Source: Parvibaculum sp963975745 (GTDB taxonomy: Bacteria; Pseudomonadota; Alphaproteobacteria; Parvibaculales; Parvibaculaceae). Taken from it: a DNA stretch of 64,000 nt. The stretch covers positions 1 through 64,000 of the forward strand of contig NZ_CAXBIB010000004.1 in NCBI RefSeq assembly GCF_963975745.1, written 5' to 3'. The stretch's first letter is position 1; each line of letters opens with the position of its first letter. Below are positions 26,526-35,326 of this stretch, one piece after another. Both the position numbers and the translations under genes were made by a program. Under the pieces are notes generated by a model. The model was not told the origin of the DNA. It searched no databases and saw only the letters and a program-made list of their open reading frames with translations.

Positions 26526-27236
26526 ATGATCGACATTCGTACATTCGAAAGCCTCGGGTACGCCGACCATGGCTGGCTGGAGGCGAAGCATCACTTCTCC
26601 TTTGCCGGCTATCATGATGACGCGCGCATGGGCTGGGGCAAGCTGCGCGTCTGGAACGACGATCGCATCCGCCCCGGCACCGGCTTTCCGCAGCACGGCC
26701 ATCGCGACATGGAGATCATCACCTATATTCGCGATGGCGCGATCACCCATCGCGATCACCTCAACAATGAAGGCCGCACCAAGGCCGGCGATGTGCAGGT
26801 GATGTCCGCCGGCAAGGGCATCCTGCACGAGGAATGGAATCTCGAGGCCGGCGACACACAGCTTTTTCAGATCTGGATCGAACCGGCACAGCGCGGCCTT
26901 CGCCCGCGCTGGGAAATGGCCTCCTTTCCGAAGCAGGACAGGAAGGGAAAGCTGGTGCCGCTTGCCAGCGGCCGGGCCAACGCACCCGCCGAGGCGCTCT
27001 GGATTGCGCAGGATGCCGAAATTCTCGGGGCAACGCTCGACGCGGGCACCGAGGTGACCCATGTCGTCGAGAGCGGTCGACTTGTCTATCTCGTGCCGGC
27101 GAAAGGCAGCGTCACGATCAACGGCACGCTGGTGCCCGAGCGCGCCGGCGCCGCCATCCGCGATGAAGACAGGATCGTCATCCGCGCCGGCGAAGACGCC
27201 GAAATTCTGATGGTCGACCTGCCGCCCGAACACTGA
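26526..27236 (+). CDS. Pirin-family bicupin protein
   Basis: The 236-residue protein has the pirin N-terminal cupin with metal ligands in the FPQHGHRDMEIITYI block (two His, then HRDHLNNEG and HEEWN). This is the YhhW/quercetin dioxygenase-like group. It may oxidise quercetin-like flavonols or act as a redox-responsive regulator. It lies 43 bp after wrbA with a GGGAGAAC ribosome binding site, and its partners also act on quinones. Confidence 0.9.
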   Translation: MIDIRTFESLGYADHGWLEAKHHFSFAGYHDDARMGWGKLRVWNDDRIRPGTGFPQHGHRDMEIITYIRDGAITHRDHLNNEGRTKAGDVQVMSAGKGILHEEWNLEAGDTQLFQIWIEPAQRGLRPRWEMASFPKQDRKGKLVPLASGRANAPAEALWIAQDAEILGATLDAGTEVTHVVESGRLVYLVPAKGSVTINGTLVPERAGAAIRDEDRIVIRAGEDAEILMVDLPPEH

Positions 27237-27276
27237 ACGTCAGAAACGAACGGATACACAAGGAAAGGACACCGTC

Positions 27277-28245
27277 ATGGGACTTCTGGTCGACGGCAAA
27301 TGGACCGACAAGGGATACGACACCAAATCGACCGGCGGCCGCTTCGAACGACAGCAGTCGGTGTTTCGCAACTGGGTCACGGCGGACGGCGCGGCCGGCC
27401 CGACCGGCGAGGGCGGCTTCAGGGCCGAGGCCGGACGCTATCATCTCTATGTTTCGCTGGCCTGCCCCTGGGCGCACCGAACGCTGATCTTCCGCGCGCT
27501 CAAGAAGCTCGAAGGCGCGATTTCGGTTTCGGTCGTCGACCCGTTGATGCTCGAAGACGGCTGGACCATGCGCGGCGACGGCGGCACGCGCGACGAAATC
27601 AATGGCAAGACGAAGCTTCATGAAGTCTACACGCTGGCAGACCCCGACTACACCGGCCGCGTCACGGTGCCGGTACTCTGGGACAAGAAAACAAAAGCGA
27701 TCGTTTCCAACGAATCCGCCGACATCATCCGCATGTTCAACACGGCTTTCGACGGCATCGAAGGCGTCGACGACACACGCGACTTCTATCCCGCCGACTT
27801 GCGCGCAGAAATCGACGGCACCAACAAATCCGTCTACGACAACGTCAACAACGGCGTCTACAAGGCAGGCTTTGCCACCGAGCAAACGGTCTATGAGGAA
27901 GCCGTCACGGCGCTCTTTGCCGAACTCGACCGGATCGAGCAGCGCCTGTCAGCGCAGCGCTGGCTGGCCGGCGACCGCTTGACCGAAGCCGACTGGCGTC
28001 TCTTCACGACGTTGATCCGTTTCGATGCGGTCTATCACGGACACTTCAAGTGCAACCTGCGCCGCATCGCCGACTATCCGAACCTGTCGCGTTACATGCG
28101 CGAACTCTATCGGGTACCCGGAGTCGCGGAGACCGTGAATTTCGATCACATCAAGAAGCATTATTACGGCAGCCACAAGACGATCAACCCGACCGGCATC
28201 GTGCCAAAGGGCCCGATCCTCGATCTTGGCGGACCGCCGCACTAG
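27277..28245 (+). CDS. Glutathionyl-hydroquinone reductase (YqjG/Xi-class GST)
   Basis: The 322-residue protein contains the catalytic cysteine in ACPWAHRTLIFRALKKL (about 65-80). The C-terminal GST fold has WLAGDRLTEADWRLFTTLIRFD. The length and CPWA motif are those of the Xi class, which removes glutathione from glutathionyl-hydroquinones. Together with WrbA and the pirin it forms a quinone or aromatic detoxification set. It is 40 bp after the pirin gene and ends 18 bp before the stop of the convergent small secreted protein gene. Confidence 0.92.
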   Translation: MGLLVDGKWTDKGYDTKSTGGRFERQQSVFRNWVTADGAAGPTGEGGFRAEAGRYHLYVSLACPWAHRTLIFRALKKLEGAISVSVVDPLMLEDGWTMRGDGGTRDEINGKTKLHEVYTLADPDYTGRVTVPVLWDKKTKAIVSNESADIIRMFNTAFDGIEGVDDTRDFYPADLRAEIDGTNKSVYDNVNNGVYKAGFATEQTVYEEAVTALFAELDRIEQRLSAQRWLAGDRLTEADWRLFTTLIRFDAVYHGHFKCNLRRIADYPNLSRYMRELYRVPGVAETVNFDHIKKHYYGSHKTINPTGIVPKGPILDLGGPPH

Positions 28246-28263
28246 AGCGGAAAATGCCGATCG

Positions 28264-28635
28264 TCAGTCGGCCGCCCGCTCGCGTTTCGCCTGAACCTGC
28301 TCGATGGCCAGACCCGTATTCCGGTGCTCATTGTAGCGCAGCGAGCGCGGCAAGGCGAAATGATAGGCCTTCAGGGCCGCATCGTCGCTTTGACGCATCA
28401 CACGGTCGACATCGATATAGACACATGCATCGCGCTGATGCTGCGTGCGATGAAGGCTGCCGCAATGACGGACGGCCTGTCGCAACGCACGCTCTTGCCT
28501 GGTATCGAGCTGTTGCAGCGCCGCGTCATCCGACGGCAGCGCATTCCAGTCGACGGTGTCGGTTGCCTGCGCCGCGCCGATACCGCCCAGCATGAGACCC
28601 GCAGCCACACAACCGCCGAGAATTGTCTTTTTCAT
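28264..28635 (-). CDS. Small secreted protein of unknown function
   Basis: The 123-residue protein has a signal peptide (MKKTILGGCVAAGLMLGGIGAAQA, cleavage about residue 24) and then HCGSLHRTQHQRDACVYIDVDR, in which two cysteines 12 residues apart could form a disulfide. A GGAGG ribosome binding site precedes the start. Similar short periplasmic proteins with an RDACV block occur in Alphaproteobacteria, usually annotated UrcA-like, but I cannot assign a function. Longer frames that read on to 30186 run through the amidase antisense and were rejected. Confidence 0.72.
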   Translation of the reverse strand: MKKTILGGCVAAGLMLGGIGAAQATDTVDWNALPSDDAALQQLDTRQERALRQAVRHCGSLHRTQHQRDACVYIDVDRVMRQSDDAALKAYHFALPRSLRYNEHRNTGLAIEQVQAKRERAAD

Positions 28636-28803
28636 GGCAACCTCCATCGTTCCATGCCCTCTTTGGCATGTGCACGCAATATGCTGTACCCCGCAGATCG
28701 AGATTCCTAGGTCGCAATTGTGGCGGAAAAAAATCATGGCGCGGCGCCACGCCCTCCCTAAGATCGGCAGCGGGATCACGGGAAATTGAGGGGGACCGGA
28801 CAA

Positions 28804-30231
28804 ATGGCGGGGTTCGCGGACTATGATAGGTATGACGGCATGGCGCTCGCCGCTCTCGTCAAACGCGGCGACGTCAGTCCGGCCGAACTGCTCGATGAGG
28901 CCATCGCCCGCACCGAGGCAATCAATCCGAAGATCAACGCCGTCGTCCTGAAGCATTATGACGAGGCCCGCGCGCAGATCGCGCGGGGACTGCCGGATGG
29001 TCCGTTTCGCGGCGTCCCCTTTCTGCTGAAGGATCTCCACCTCCTGCTCGACGGCACGGTGACGACCTACGGCTCGGCGCTTTTCGAGGGCAACCGAGCC
29101 GATCACAATTCGACGCTGACCGAACGTTACCTGACGGCAGGCCTCGTCATCTTCGGCAAGACCAACTCGCCTGAATTCGGACTGGCCGGAACCACCGAAC
29201 CGCGCCTCTATGGCCCGACGCGAAACCCATGGGACCTCACCCGCTCGCCGGGCGGCTCGTCGGGCGGCGCCGCGGCAGCCGTCGCGGCCGGCATCCTCCC
29301 CTTTGCCAATGCCAGCGACGGCGGCGGCTCGATCCGCATTCCGGCCGCAGCCTGCGGCTTGTTCGGAATGAAGCCGACACGCGGCCGAACGCCGATGGGA
29401 CCGGATCGTGGCGAGGGCTGGTCCGGCATGTCGATTTCGCATGTCGTTTCGCGCTCGGTGCGCGACAGCGCCGCGCTGCTCGATGCGACGGCCGGCGAAG
29501 CGCCGGGCGATCCCTATGCGGCACCGGCACAGACGCGTCCCTTCCTGCAGGAAGTCGGCGCAAAGCCCGGCCGGCTGCGTATTGCTTTCACGACACGACG
29601 CTCGGACGGTTCGGCCTGTCACCCGGATGTGGTGAAAGCGGTCGAGGACACGGCGCGGCTCTGCGAGAGCCTGGGTCATCATGTCGAAGAGGCCAGCCCG
29701 ACCCTTGATCGCGAAGAGATCAGCCGCCATCAGGGCACGATCGTCGGCGCCAACACGGCGCTGACTCTCCGGCAGCGCGCCGCAGCATTGGGCCGCGAGG
29801 TCACGCAGAACGATGTCGAACACATCACATGGCTGATCGCGCAGGCCGCCCGGATGCGCGACAGCACCGATTACGCCGATGCGACCCTGTTCATCCATCG
29901 TCTTGGCCGTCAGATGGCCGCCTTCCACGAGGATTACGACATATTTCTCGCGCCGACACTGGGCATACCGCCAATGCCGCTCGGCACACTCGACATGATG
30001 ACCGAGGATGTCGGCAACTACATGCGTGTCAGCTACGAATACATGCCGGGTACCGCCATCGCCAACATGACCGGTCAACCCTCGATGTCGATGCCACTCG
30101 ACTGGAATGCGGCCGGCCTTCCCATCGGCACAATGTTCACCGGCAGGTACGGCGACGAAGCGACGCTGTTCCGCCTCGCCGCGCAACTTGAGGAAGCGCG
30201 GCCCTGGGCCGAACGCAGGCCGGCGCGCTGA
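28804..30231 (+). CDS. Amidase-signature family hydrolase
   Basis: The 475-residue protein has the Ser-cisSer-Lys triad: K76 (LLKD), S152 in PGGSSGGAAAA, and nucleophile S176 in DGGGSIRIPA. It belongs to the GatA/amidase family (COG0154), and the gene lies outside a gatCAB context, so it is a catabolic amidase. The substrate is unknown. The start MAGFADYDRYDGM has a GAGGGGGAC site upstream. It is divergent from the small secreted protein gene and ends 3 bp before the convergent Nudix stop. Confidence 0.9.
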   Translation: MAGFADYDRYDGMALAALVKRGDVSPAELLDEAIARTEAINPKINAVVLKHYDEARAQIARGLPDGPFRGVPFLLKDLHLLLDGTVTTYGSALFEGNRADHNSTLTERYLTAGLVIFGKTNSPEFGLAGTTEPRLYGPTRNPWDLTRSPGGSSGGAAAAVAAGILPFANASDGGGSIRIPAAACGLFGMKPTRGRTPMGPDRGEGWSGMSISHVVSRSVRDSAALLDATAGEAPGDPYAAPAQTRPFLQEVGAKPGRLRIAFTTRRSDGSACHPDVVKAVEDTARLCESLGHHVEEASPTLDREEISRHQGTIVGANTALTLRQRAAALGREVTQNDVEHITWLIAQAARMRDSTDYADATLFIHRLGRQMAAFHEDYDIFLAPTLGIPPMPLGTLDMMTEDVGNYMRVSYEYMPGTAIANMTGQPSMSMPLDWNAAGLPIGTMFTGRYGDEATLFRLAAQLEEARPWAERRPAR

Positions 30232-30234
30232 GCG

Positions 30235-30720
30235 CTACCACAATTCGTCCGGTACGCGCCCCTCGAAGACTTCCGCGATCCGTCGCCGCGTCGAGGCGCT
30301 GATTTCCGCAGGCAGCGCCCCCGGCGAAAAGAAACCTGCTTCGGCGATCTCCGCGCTTTTGCGCGGTACGTGCTCATACGTACCGTGGTCCAGCACATAC
30401 AGTGCGACGTGATCGGATTTGAATTCGCGGAAATTGGCATAAAGTCCGGCGAGCTTCGGCTCGCCATGGACCAGCACCCCCACCTCCTCGTCAAGTTCGC
30501 GCCGCAGCGCGGCCCGCATCGTCTCGCCGCGATCGACACCGCCGCCGGGCAGATACCATCCCGCAATATAGGTATGCCGCACCAGCAGAACGCGGCCCTC
30601 GGAATCGAACACGACCGCGCGCACGCCGGCCGTCAAGGGCCGGCGCAACCGCCAGTAAAGCCGGGCCAACGGCCGGACAATCTTCCAGAGAGGGGCACGA
30701 AAATCGGACATCGGCCCCAA
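30235..30720 (-). CDS. Nudix hydrolase
   Basis: The 161-residue protein has a complete Nudix box, GGGVDRGETMRAALRRELDEEVGVL (about 60-84). Its lead YIAGWYLPGG fits a general MutT-type enzyme. The substrate is unknown. It is convergent with the amidase gene. An alternative start is the ATG three codons downstream (30711). Confidence 0.85.
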   Translation of the reverse strand: MGPMSDFRAPLWKIVRPLARLYWRLRRPLTAGVRAVVFDSEGRVLLVRHTYIAGWYLPGGGVDRGETMRAALRRELDEEVGVLVHGEPKLAGLYANFREFKSDHVALYVLDHGTYEHVPRKSAEIAEAGFFSPGALPAEISASTRRRIAEVFEGRVPDELW

Positions 30721-30822
30721 TCTAGCACGGTAAGGCGACCCGGGCGGCGCCTTTAGATGTCGTCAACCCTCGCTGCGCTAGTCTGCGCGGGGCGCGCCAT
30801 CGCGCCGGACAGGCAGATCGAT

Positions 30823-31680
30823 ATGGGACTTTTCTCTCGTCTGATCGCGCGGCGGAAACTTGAGCCGCCGACGCCGGAAGAAGCGCCGCGCGTGTCGCCG
30901 GAGGCGCTCCGCCGTGCCTTGCGCAGCACGGCCACGGCATCGGGGTCGCTCTCGGCCGCCGAACTTGGACAGCGGATCGCGACCGCACTCAGCACCATCG
31001 AGACGGCCGTTCTCGCGATCGACGCCGTGACCGAACGCCTGCGCGAAGCTGCCGATCTGGTTGCAGATGCCGGACGGAGCGCCGACATCGGACGCCGCGC
31101 CTTGCTGGCCGACCGCTACGATGACCTTCGCGCGGAAATCGATGCCATCGTCGGCTCGGCCTCGCACAATCGCATCAATCTGATCAGTGGCCGCCGCATC
31201 GGCGGACAGTATACGAGCTTTCAGATCGCGCTCGACGGCGACGACCGCGCCGGCGTCTCTATTCCCGTCGTCAATCTGACAACGGGGCCCGGCGGTCTTT
31301 CGCTTTCACCGCCCCGCAGCGCCTTCGCCGAGGATGCCGAGATCGAATCCATCGCTGCAGAACTGGCTGCGGCCCGTTTGCTTGCCGCGGGCGGCGCCGA
31401 GCGCTTCGCCGATCATGCCGCGCTGATTGCCGACCGCCTGGCCCGCCTGATGGCGTTGGCGGGGTCGCATGCCATCGAAACGCAACTTCCGACCGGCATC
31501 GACGCCCAGGACGCCGAAAGCGCAGCGGCATCCGATGCCGAATACCAGCTCGGCATGGGCGCGGTCGAGGAAAAGCTGCGCGCCCTGGCCAGCAGGTTGA
31601 ACGGCGACGAACGGGCCATCGCCGACGAACCTGCCGCCGAATCCGAGGACTCGTCCGACCAGGACGTCACGGACCGCTAG
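30823..31680 (+). CDS. Flagellin-domain-like orphan protein
   Basis: The 285-residue protein contains a helix pair (LSTIETAVLAIDAVTERLREAADLVADAG) followed by RYDDLRAEIDAIVGSASHNRINLISG. This resembles the second half of the flagellin N-terminal D0/D1 domain (L-DRYDALRSEIDQLV-ASYNGINLL). The usual MxxINTN start is absent, replaced by MGLFSRLIARRK, a basic patch. The C-terminus is acidic. It is therefore not a filament subunit. It could be a secretion-chaperone-like or flagellum-associated relative. It sits 56 bp before a methyltransferase gene and 1.1 kb before the response-regulator cluster. An ATG at 30757 is possible but unsupported. Confidence 0.6.
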   Translation: MGLFSRLIARRKLEPPTPEEAPRVSPEALRRALRSTATASGSLSAAELGQRIATALSTIETAVLAIDAVTERLREAADLVADAGRSADIGRRALLADRYDDLRAEIDAIVGSASHNRINLISGRRIGGQYTSFQIALDGDDRAGVSIPVVNLTTGPGGLSLSPPRSAFAEDAEIESIAAELAAARLLAAGGAERFADHAALIADRLARLMALAGSHAIETQLPTGIDAQDAESAAASDAEYQLGMGAVEEKLRALASRLNGDERAIADEPAAESEDSSDQDVTDR

Positions 31681-31735
31681 CCCATTCTGCTGCTCGGATC
31701 TCGTGCTATGGTGACCGCCAAAATCGGGAGGTCGC

Positions 31736-32620
31736 ATGATGACGCAGAACACCGCAGAGGGACGCCTGGCAACCGAAGGCCCCAACGCCGAGCAGATCGA
31801 ATACTGGAACGGCGACGCCGGCAACCGCTGGGCGCATTACCAGGACAAGCTCGATCGCATGCTGCAGCCCTTCTCCGATGCGGTCTTGCGGCTCGGCGCC
31901 GTCCGGCCCGGCGAACGGGTCATGGATGTCGGCTGCGGCTGCGGCGCGACGACTTTCGAAATCGCGGCCCATGCAGGCGCTGCCGGACATACGCTCGGCG
32001 TCGACATCTCCCAGCCCATGATCGCCCGGGCGCGGCAGCGCGCCGCGGCGCTGAACAGCAGCGCGGAATTCATGCTGGCCGATGCATCGACGCATACCTT
32101 CCCGCCGGGCTCGTTCGATCTTCTTGCTTCCCGTTTCGGCATCATGTTCTTTCTCGAGCAGGTCCCGGCATTCACGCATATGCGCAAGGCCCTGACATCT
32201 GGCGGCCGCGTCGCCTTCGCCTGCTGGCGGCCGATGAAGGAAAACGCCTGGGTTTCCGTCCCGCTCTTTGCCGCTTTGCCGCACATACCGAAACAGGAGC
32301 CAGCTGTTCCGGGCGCACCCGGCCCCTTTGCCTTTGACGACCGCGACCGCTTTCACGGCGTCCTGACGAGCGCCGGCTACAGCACCATCGAAATCGAACC
32401 CTTCGATGCGACGCTGGTCGTCGGCAGCGGTCCCGACCCCGTCGCCGACGCGCTGCAGCAGACACTGGACATCGGCCCCCTGTCCCGCATCTTCAGGGAA
32501 CTGGACGACACCCAACGGGCAGGAACCGCCGACGCGGTGCGCGAGGCGTTGACGCACCATGTCGGCCCCGAAGGCGTGGCACTGGGCGGCGCGATCTGGC
32601 TGGTCACGGCGCGCGCCTGA
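31736..32620 (+). CDS. Class I SAM-dependent methyltransferase
   Basis: The 294-residue protein has motif I MDVGCGCGATTFEIA (about 63-77) with the SAM acid in LGVDISQPMI. LLASRFGIMFF and SGGRVAFACWRP further on are typical of UbiE/Coq5-like small-molecule methyltransferases. The substrate is unknown. A GGGAGG site precedes the tandem ATG-ATG start. Confidence 0.85.
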   Translation: MMTQNTAEGRLATEGPNAEQIEYWNGDAGNRWAHYQDKLDRMLQPFSDAVLRLGAVRPGERVMDVGCGCGATTFEIAAHAGAAGHTLGVDISQPMIARARQRAAALNSSAEFMLADASTHTFPPGSFDLLASRFGIMFFLEQVPAFTHMRKALTSGGRVAFACWRPMKENAWVSVPLFAALPHIPKQEPAVPGAPGPFAFDDRDRFHGVLTSAGYSTIEIEPFDATLVVGSGPDPVADALQQTLDIGPLSRIFRELDDTQRAGTADAVREALTHHVGPEGVALGGAIWLVTARA

Positions 32621-32786
32621 CCGCCCGACGGCCGTCCCTCCCCGGCACGATTGCCGGCGGGCGGCCCCGGGGCGATTCCATTTTCTTAAGAAACGGCCGT
32701 TAAGGTTGAGGCCTGTAAAGGTTGAAACGGGTGGGCAGTGCGAACACGCCCCGCGGGCCCCGTCCGTTTCATTTCGGGGTGGGGGC

Positions 32787-33284
32787 ATGACTCAATCGAT
32801 CTTCAAATCGCTGACCGTTCTGGTCGTCGACGACAGCTCATATATGCGGCATCTGCTGATGACGCTGCTGCATGCACTGGGTGTCACCGACGTTCACGTC
32901 GCGGCCGAGGGCGACGAAGCCTGGGAACTGTTTCGCCGCTACGAACCCGACATCGTTATCACCGATGCGGCAATGCTCCCGGTTGACGGTTTTGCCTTCG
33001 CCGAACGGCTGCGCAACATCACGGCCGGTGCGCTCGGCATGGTGCCGATCATCATGGTTTCGGGCCACACCGATCTCGCCTCCATCGAGCGGGCGCGCGA
33101 CATCGGCATCACCGAATTTCTGTCCAAACCGATCTCGGCCCGCGGCCTCTATCAGCGGCTGATCCAGGTGATCGACCGCCCGCGCCAGTTCGTCGAGACT
33201 CCGACCTATCGCGGTCCGGACCGTCGCCGCCGCGACCAACCATTCGATGGCATCGACCGTCGCGGCGCCGTGGCCCTTCTGTGA
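32787..33284 (+). CDS. Single-domain response regulator with C-terminal tail (CheY-like)
   Basis: The 165-residue protein is a receiver domain with LVVDDSSYMR (acid pair D15/D16), the phosphorylation site D60 (VITDAAMLPVDGF), S/T in MVSGHT, and K in FLSKPIS. A 35-residue basic tail follows (FVETPTYRGPDRRRRD), and the same tail start FVETP-YRGP recurs in the second receiver at 33829. No DNA-binding output domain is seen, so it works through protein contacts. It starts a three-gene run with an HPt-like protein and a second receiver. A GGGGTGGGGG site precedes the start. Confidence 0.9.
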   Translation: MTQSIFKSLTVLVVDDSSYMRHLLMTLLHALGVTDVHVAAEGDEAWELFRRYEPDIVITDAAMLPVDGFAFAERLRNITAGALGMVPIIMVSGHTDLASIERARDIGITEFLSKPISARGLYQRLIQVIDRPRQFVETPTYRGPDRRRRDQPFDGIDRRGAVALL

Positions 33285-33295
33285 GGAACCGACCG

Positions 33296-33832
33296 ATGAC
33301 TGACCTCAGCAAGACGACCCACGCGGAATCGGCCGAGCAGACGCCGCCCGAAGTTCGTTTCATTCGGGTGCCGTCGATCGCGGAGCGCAAGCTCGGCGCA
33401 GACTACGTCGCGCCGATGCGCCTCGATCCCCGCGTTCTCGACCAGATGCAATCGACGATCAAGGGCCTTGAAGCCCGGTATGGCGACTCGCTCCGCGAGC
33501 AGGTCCGTACCTTGCTGACACTGGTCGAACCCGCCTGCAGCGGCGATGCGGAAGCCCGGGGCCGGCTTTATGCCATTCTCCACGACATGCGCGGCCTCGC
33601 CGGCACCTTCGGTCACCCGATGGTCGGCCGCTTCGCCAATTCGCTTTGCCTCTATATTGAAAGTGCCGGCACGACGGCATGGCATGACGACACGATTTTC
33701 CGCTTTCATCTCGACGCCATTCGCGAGGCCCTCGAAAGCCCCGGCGCCGATCCGGCCATCACGCTCGAGACGCTCAACGCCTTGCAGAAACTCATCGCGG
33801 CGAGCGCAACGGAGCGGAGGCGTCAGGGATGA
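33296..33832 (+). CDS. HPt-like histidine phosphotransfer protein
   Basis: The 178-residue helical protein has an HDMRGLAGTFG motif (H96), which fits the HPt phospho-histidine helix (HxLKGxAGxxG). The flanking helices LREQVRTLLTLVEPA and LDAIREALESPG complete a four-helix bundle. It has no kinase domain and so should relay phosphate between the two receivers that flank it. Its start has GAGGA upstream, and its stop overlaps the next start by 4 bp (ATGA). Confidence 0.75.
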   Translation: MTDLSKTTHAESAEQTPPEVRFIRVPSIAERKLGADYVAPMRLDPRVLDQMQSTIKGLEARYGDSLREQVRTLLTLVEPACSGDAEARGRLYAILHDMRGLAGTFGHPMVGRFANSLCLYIESAGTTAWHDDTIFRFHLDAIREALESPGADPAITLETLNALQKLIAASATERRRQG

Positions 33833-34338
33833 CATCGTCGCCGACAAGGGCGGACGCTGACTTTTTCCGCAGACTGAAGGTTCTCGTCGTCGAGGACAGC
33901 GCGGAAATGCGCCGCCTTCTCGCGGCCCTGCTCGAATCGATGGGTGTCGAACAGATATTCGAAGCGCCCGATGGGCTTGGCGGGCTCGACGCCTTCGCCG
34001 AACACCGGCCCGACATCATCATCACCGACGGCTCGATGCAACCGATGGACGGTTTCGAGATGACGCACCGCGTCCGTGCCGCCGATGCGGCGGACGGCGC
34101 CAACCCCGACGTGCCGATCCTGATGATCTCGGGCCATATCGGCCGTGAAAGCATCGTTCATGCCCGCGATCAGGGCGTCACCGACTACCTTCCGAAGCCG
34201 CTTTCGGCCGGCGTGCTTTACGAGGCCATCGTCGCGGCGGTCTCGAAGCCGATCCATTTCGTCGAGACACCGGGTTATCGCGGCCCCTCCCCAAAGCGCC
34301 GGCTCTCGCCGCGCGGCACCGGCGACACCGCCGTCTGA
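33829..34338 (+). CDS. Second CheY-like response regulator with basic tail
   Basis: The 169-residue protein is a receiver domain with VVEDSAEMRRL (acid pair E22/D23), the site D67 in IIITDGSMQPMDGF, MISGH, and K in YLPKPLS. The tail FVETPGYRGPSPKRR echoes the first receiver's tail. It is translationally coupled to the HPt gene by a 4-bp overlap. Homology to the first receiver suggests gene duplication. It ends 2 bp before the convergent hydrolase stop. Confidence 0.9.
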   Translation: MTSSPTRADADFFRRLKVLVVEDSAEMRRLLAALLESMGVEQIFEAPDGLGGLDAFAEHRPDIIITDGSMQPMDGFEMTHRVRAADAADGANPDVPILMISGHIGRESIVHARDQGVTDYLPKPLSAGVLYEAIVAAVSKPIHFVETPGYRGPSPKRRLSPRGTGDTAV

Positions 34339-34340
34339 CC

Positions 34341-35171
34341 TCACGTCACCTCGGCCAGAAACCGCGACAACAGCGGATTGATGCGTTCGGGCGCCTGCCA
34401 GAACGGATTGTGTGCCAGACCCTCAAGTACATGCACCTTGCCGTCCCAGAGATTGCGATAGTTGACGCTCTCGAGGAACACGTTGTTGACAAAGGGCTCG
34501 TCGGCGCCGGAGACGACGGCGAGTGGCAGTGGCGACGTCGTCGCGATCTCGCGCCCGTCCAGGTCGAGTCCGGCCGCCACTGACTTGAGCATCAGCGGTC
34601 GGAAGCGCCCGTCCGCACGCTGGCAGCCTGCCACCATCCAGGGCTCGACAGGCACGCCCTCCCCGACCGTCTCCTGCGCATAGAGCTCGGCCTGTTCGGG
34701 TGTGAAGCTTTCGGCAAAGGTCAGCGCCATATGGTCCGACGGCAGGAAGGCGTCGCCCATATCGGCCGCACCGGCCGGCGGCGTCCCGGTGATCCACGCC
34801 GCCACCGTGCCGGGCCAGCGCGCCATCATCTCGAGCGCGGCATGTCCGCCCAGCGACCAGCCGATGAGCACCGCGCGCTCGACGCCGAGCGCCTCGGCGA
34901 AAGCTATCGCCGCATCGGCAAAGCCGTGGATCGAATAGGTCTTTTGCGGGTCGGGCGCATCGGAGCTCTGGCCATGCCCCGGCAGATCGAAGGCGATGCA
35001 GCGATAGCGTCGGCCGATCTCGCTTTCGAGCTGACGGCCGAAGATTTCCTTGCAGGAGGAATTGCCGTGGATGAACAGCACCGCCGGCCCCGCCCCGCCA
35101 CTGTCCAGATAGCTGAGGCGCCCATGCGCCGTTTCGACCATTCCTGCAGTCAATTGGTCGCCATCCATCAC
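34341..35171 (-). CDS. Alpha/beta hydrolase
   Basis: The 276-residue protein has the oxyanion block FIHGNSSCKEIF, the nucleophile elbow GWSLGGH (S106), DLPGHGQS, and a C-terminal histidine in EGLAHNPFWQ. This is the layout of serine esterases and related carbon-carbon hydrolases. The substrate is unknown. It is divergent from the ferritin-like gene and convergent with the second receiver gene. Confidence 0.87.
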   Translation of the reverse strand: MMDGDQLTAGMVETAHGRLSYLDSGGAGPAVLFIHGNSSCKEIFGRQLESEIGRRYRCIAFDLPGHGQSSDAPDPQKTYSIHGFADAAIAFAEALGVERAVLIGWSLGGHAALEMMARWPGTVAAWITGTPPAGAADMGDAFLPSDHMALTFAESFTPEQAELYAQETVGEGVPVEPWMVAGCQRADGRFRPLMLKSVAAGLDLDGREIATTSPLPLAVVSGADEPFVNNVFLESVNYRNLWDGKVHVLEGLAHNPFWQAPERINPLLSRFLAEVT

Positions 35172-35238
35172 TTTTTTTCCTTTTGATTCAATGCCTTGAC
35201 ATCACAATTATTAAAAATGACAGAAGCGTCACTATTTT

Positions 35239-35267
35239 TTGCATCCATTAACCCCTGCCGCTATATT
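35239..35267 (+). promoter_or_regulatory. Candidate promoter of the ferritin-like gene
   Basis: TTGCAT (35239-35244) and TATATT (35262-35267) are separated by 17 bp in an AT-rich stretch, 60 bp upstream of the ATG at 35327. The sequence TGAC-N6-GTCA around 35218-35231 is a short palindrome just upstream that could bind a regulator. Confidence 0.5.
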
Positions 35268-35326
35268 GATATTCAAACGGGGCATGGCAGCGGCAACTGG
35301 CTGTGCCGATCAGGGTAGGAGCAGAA

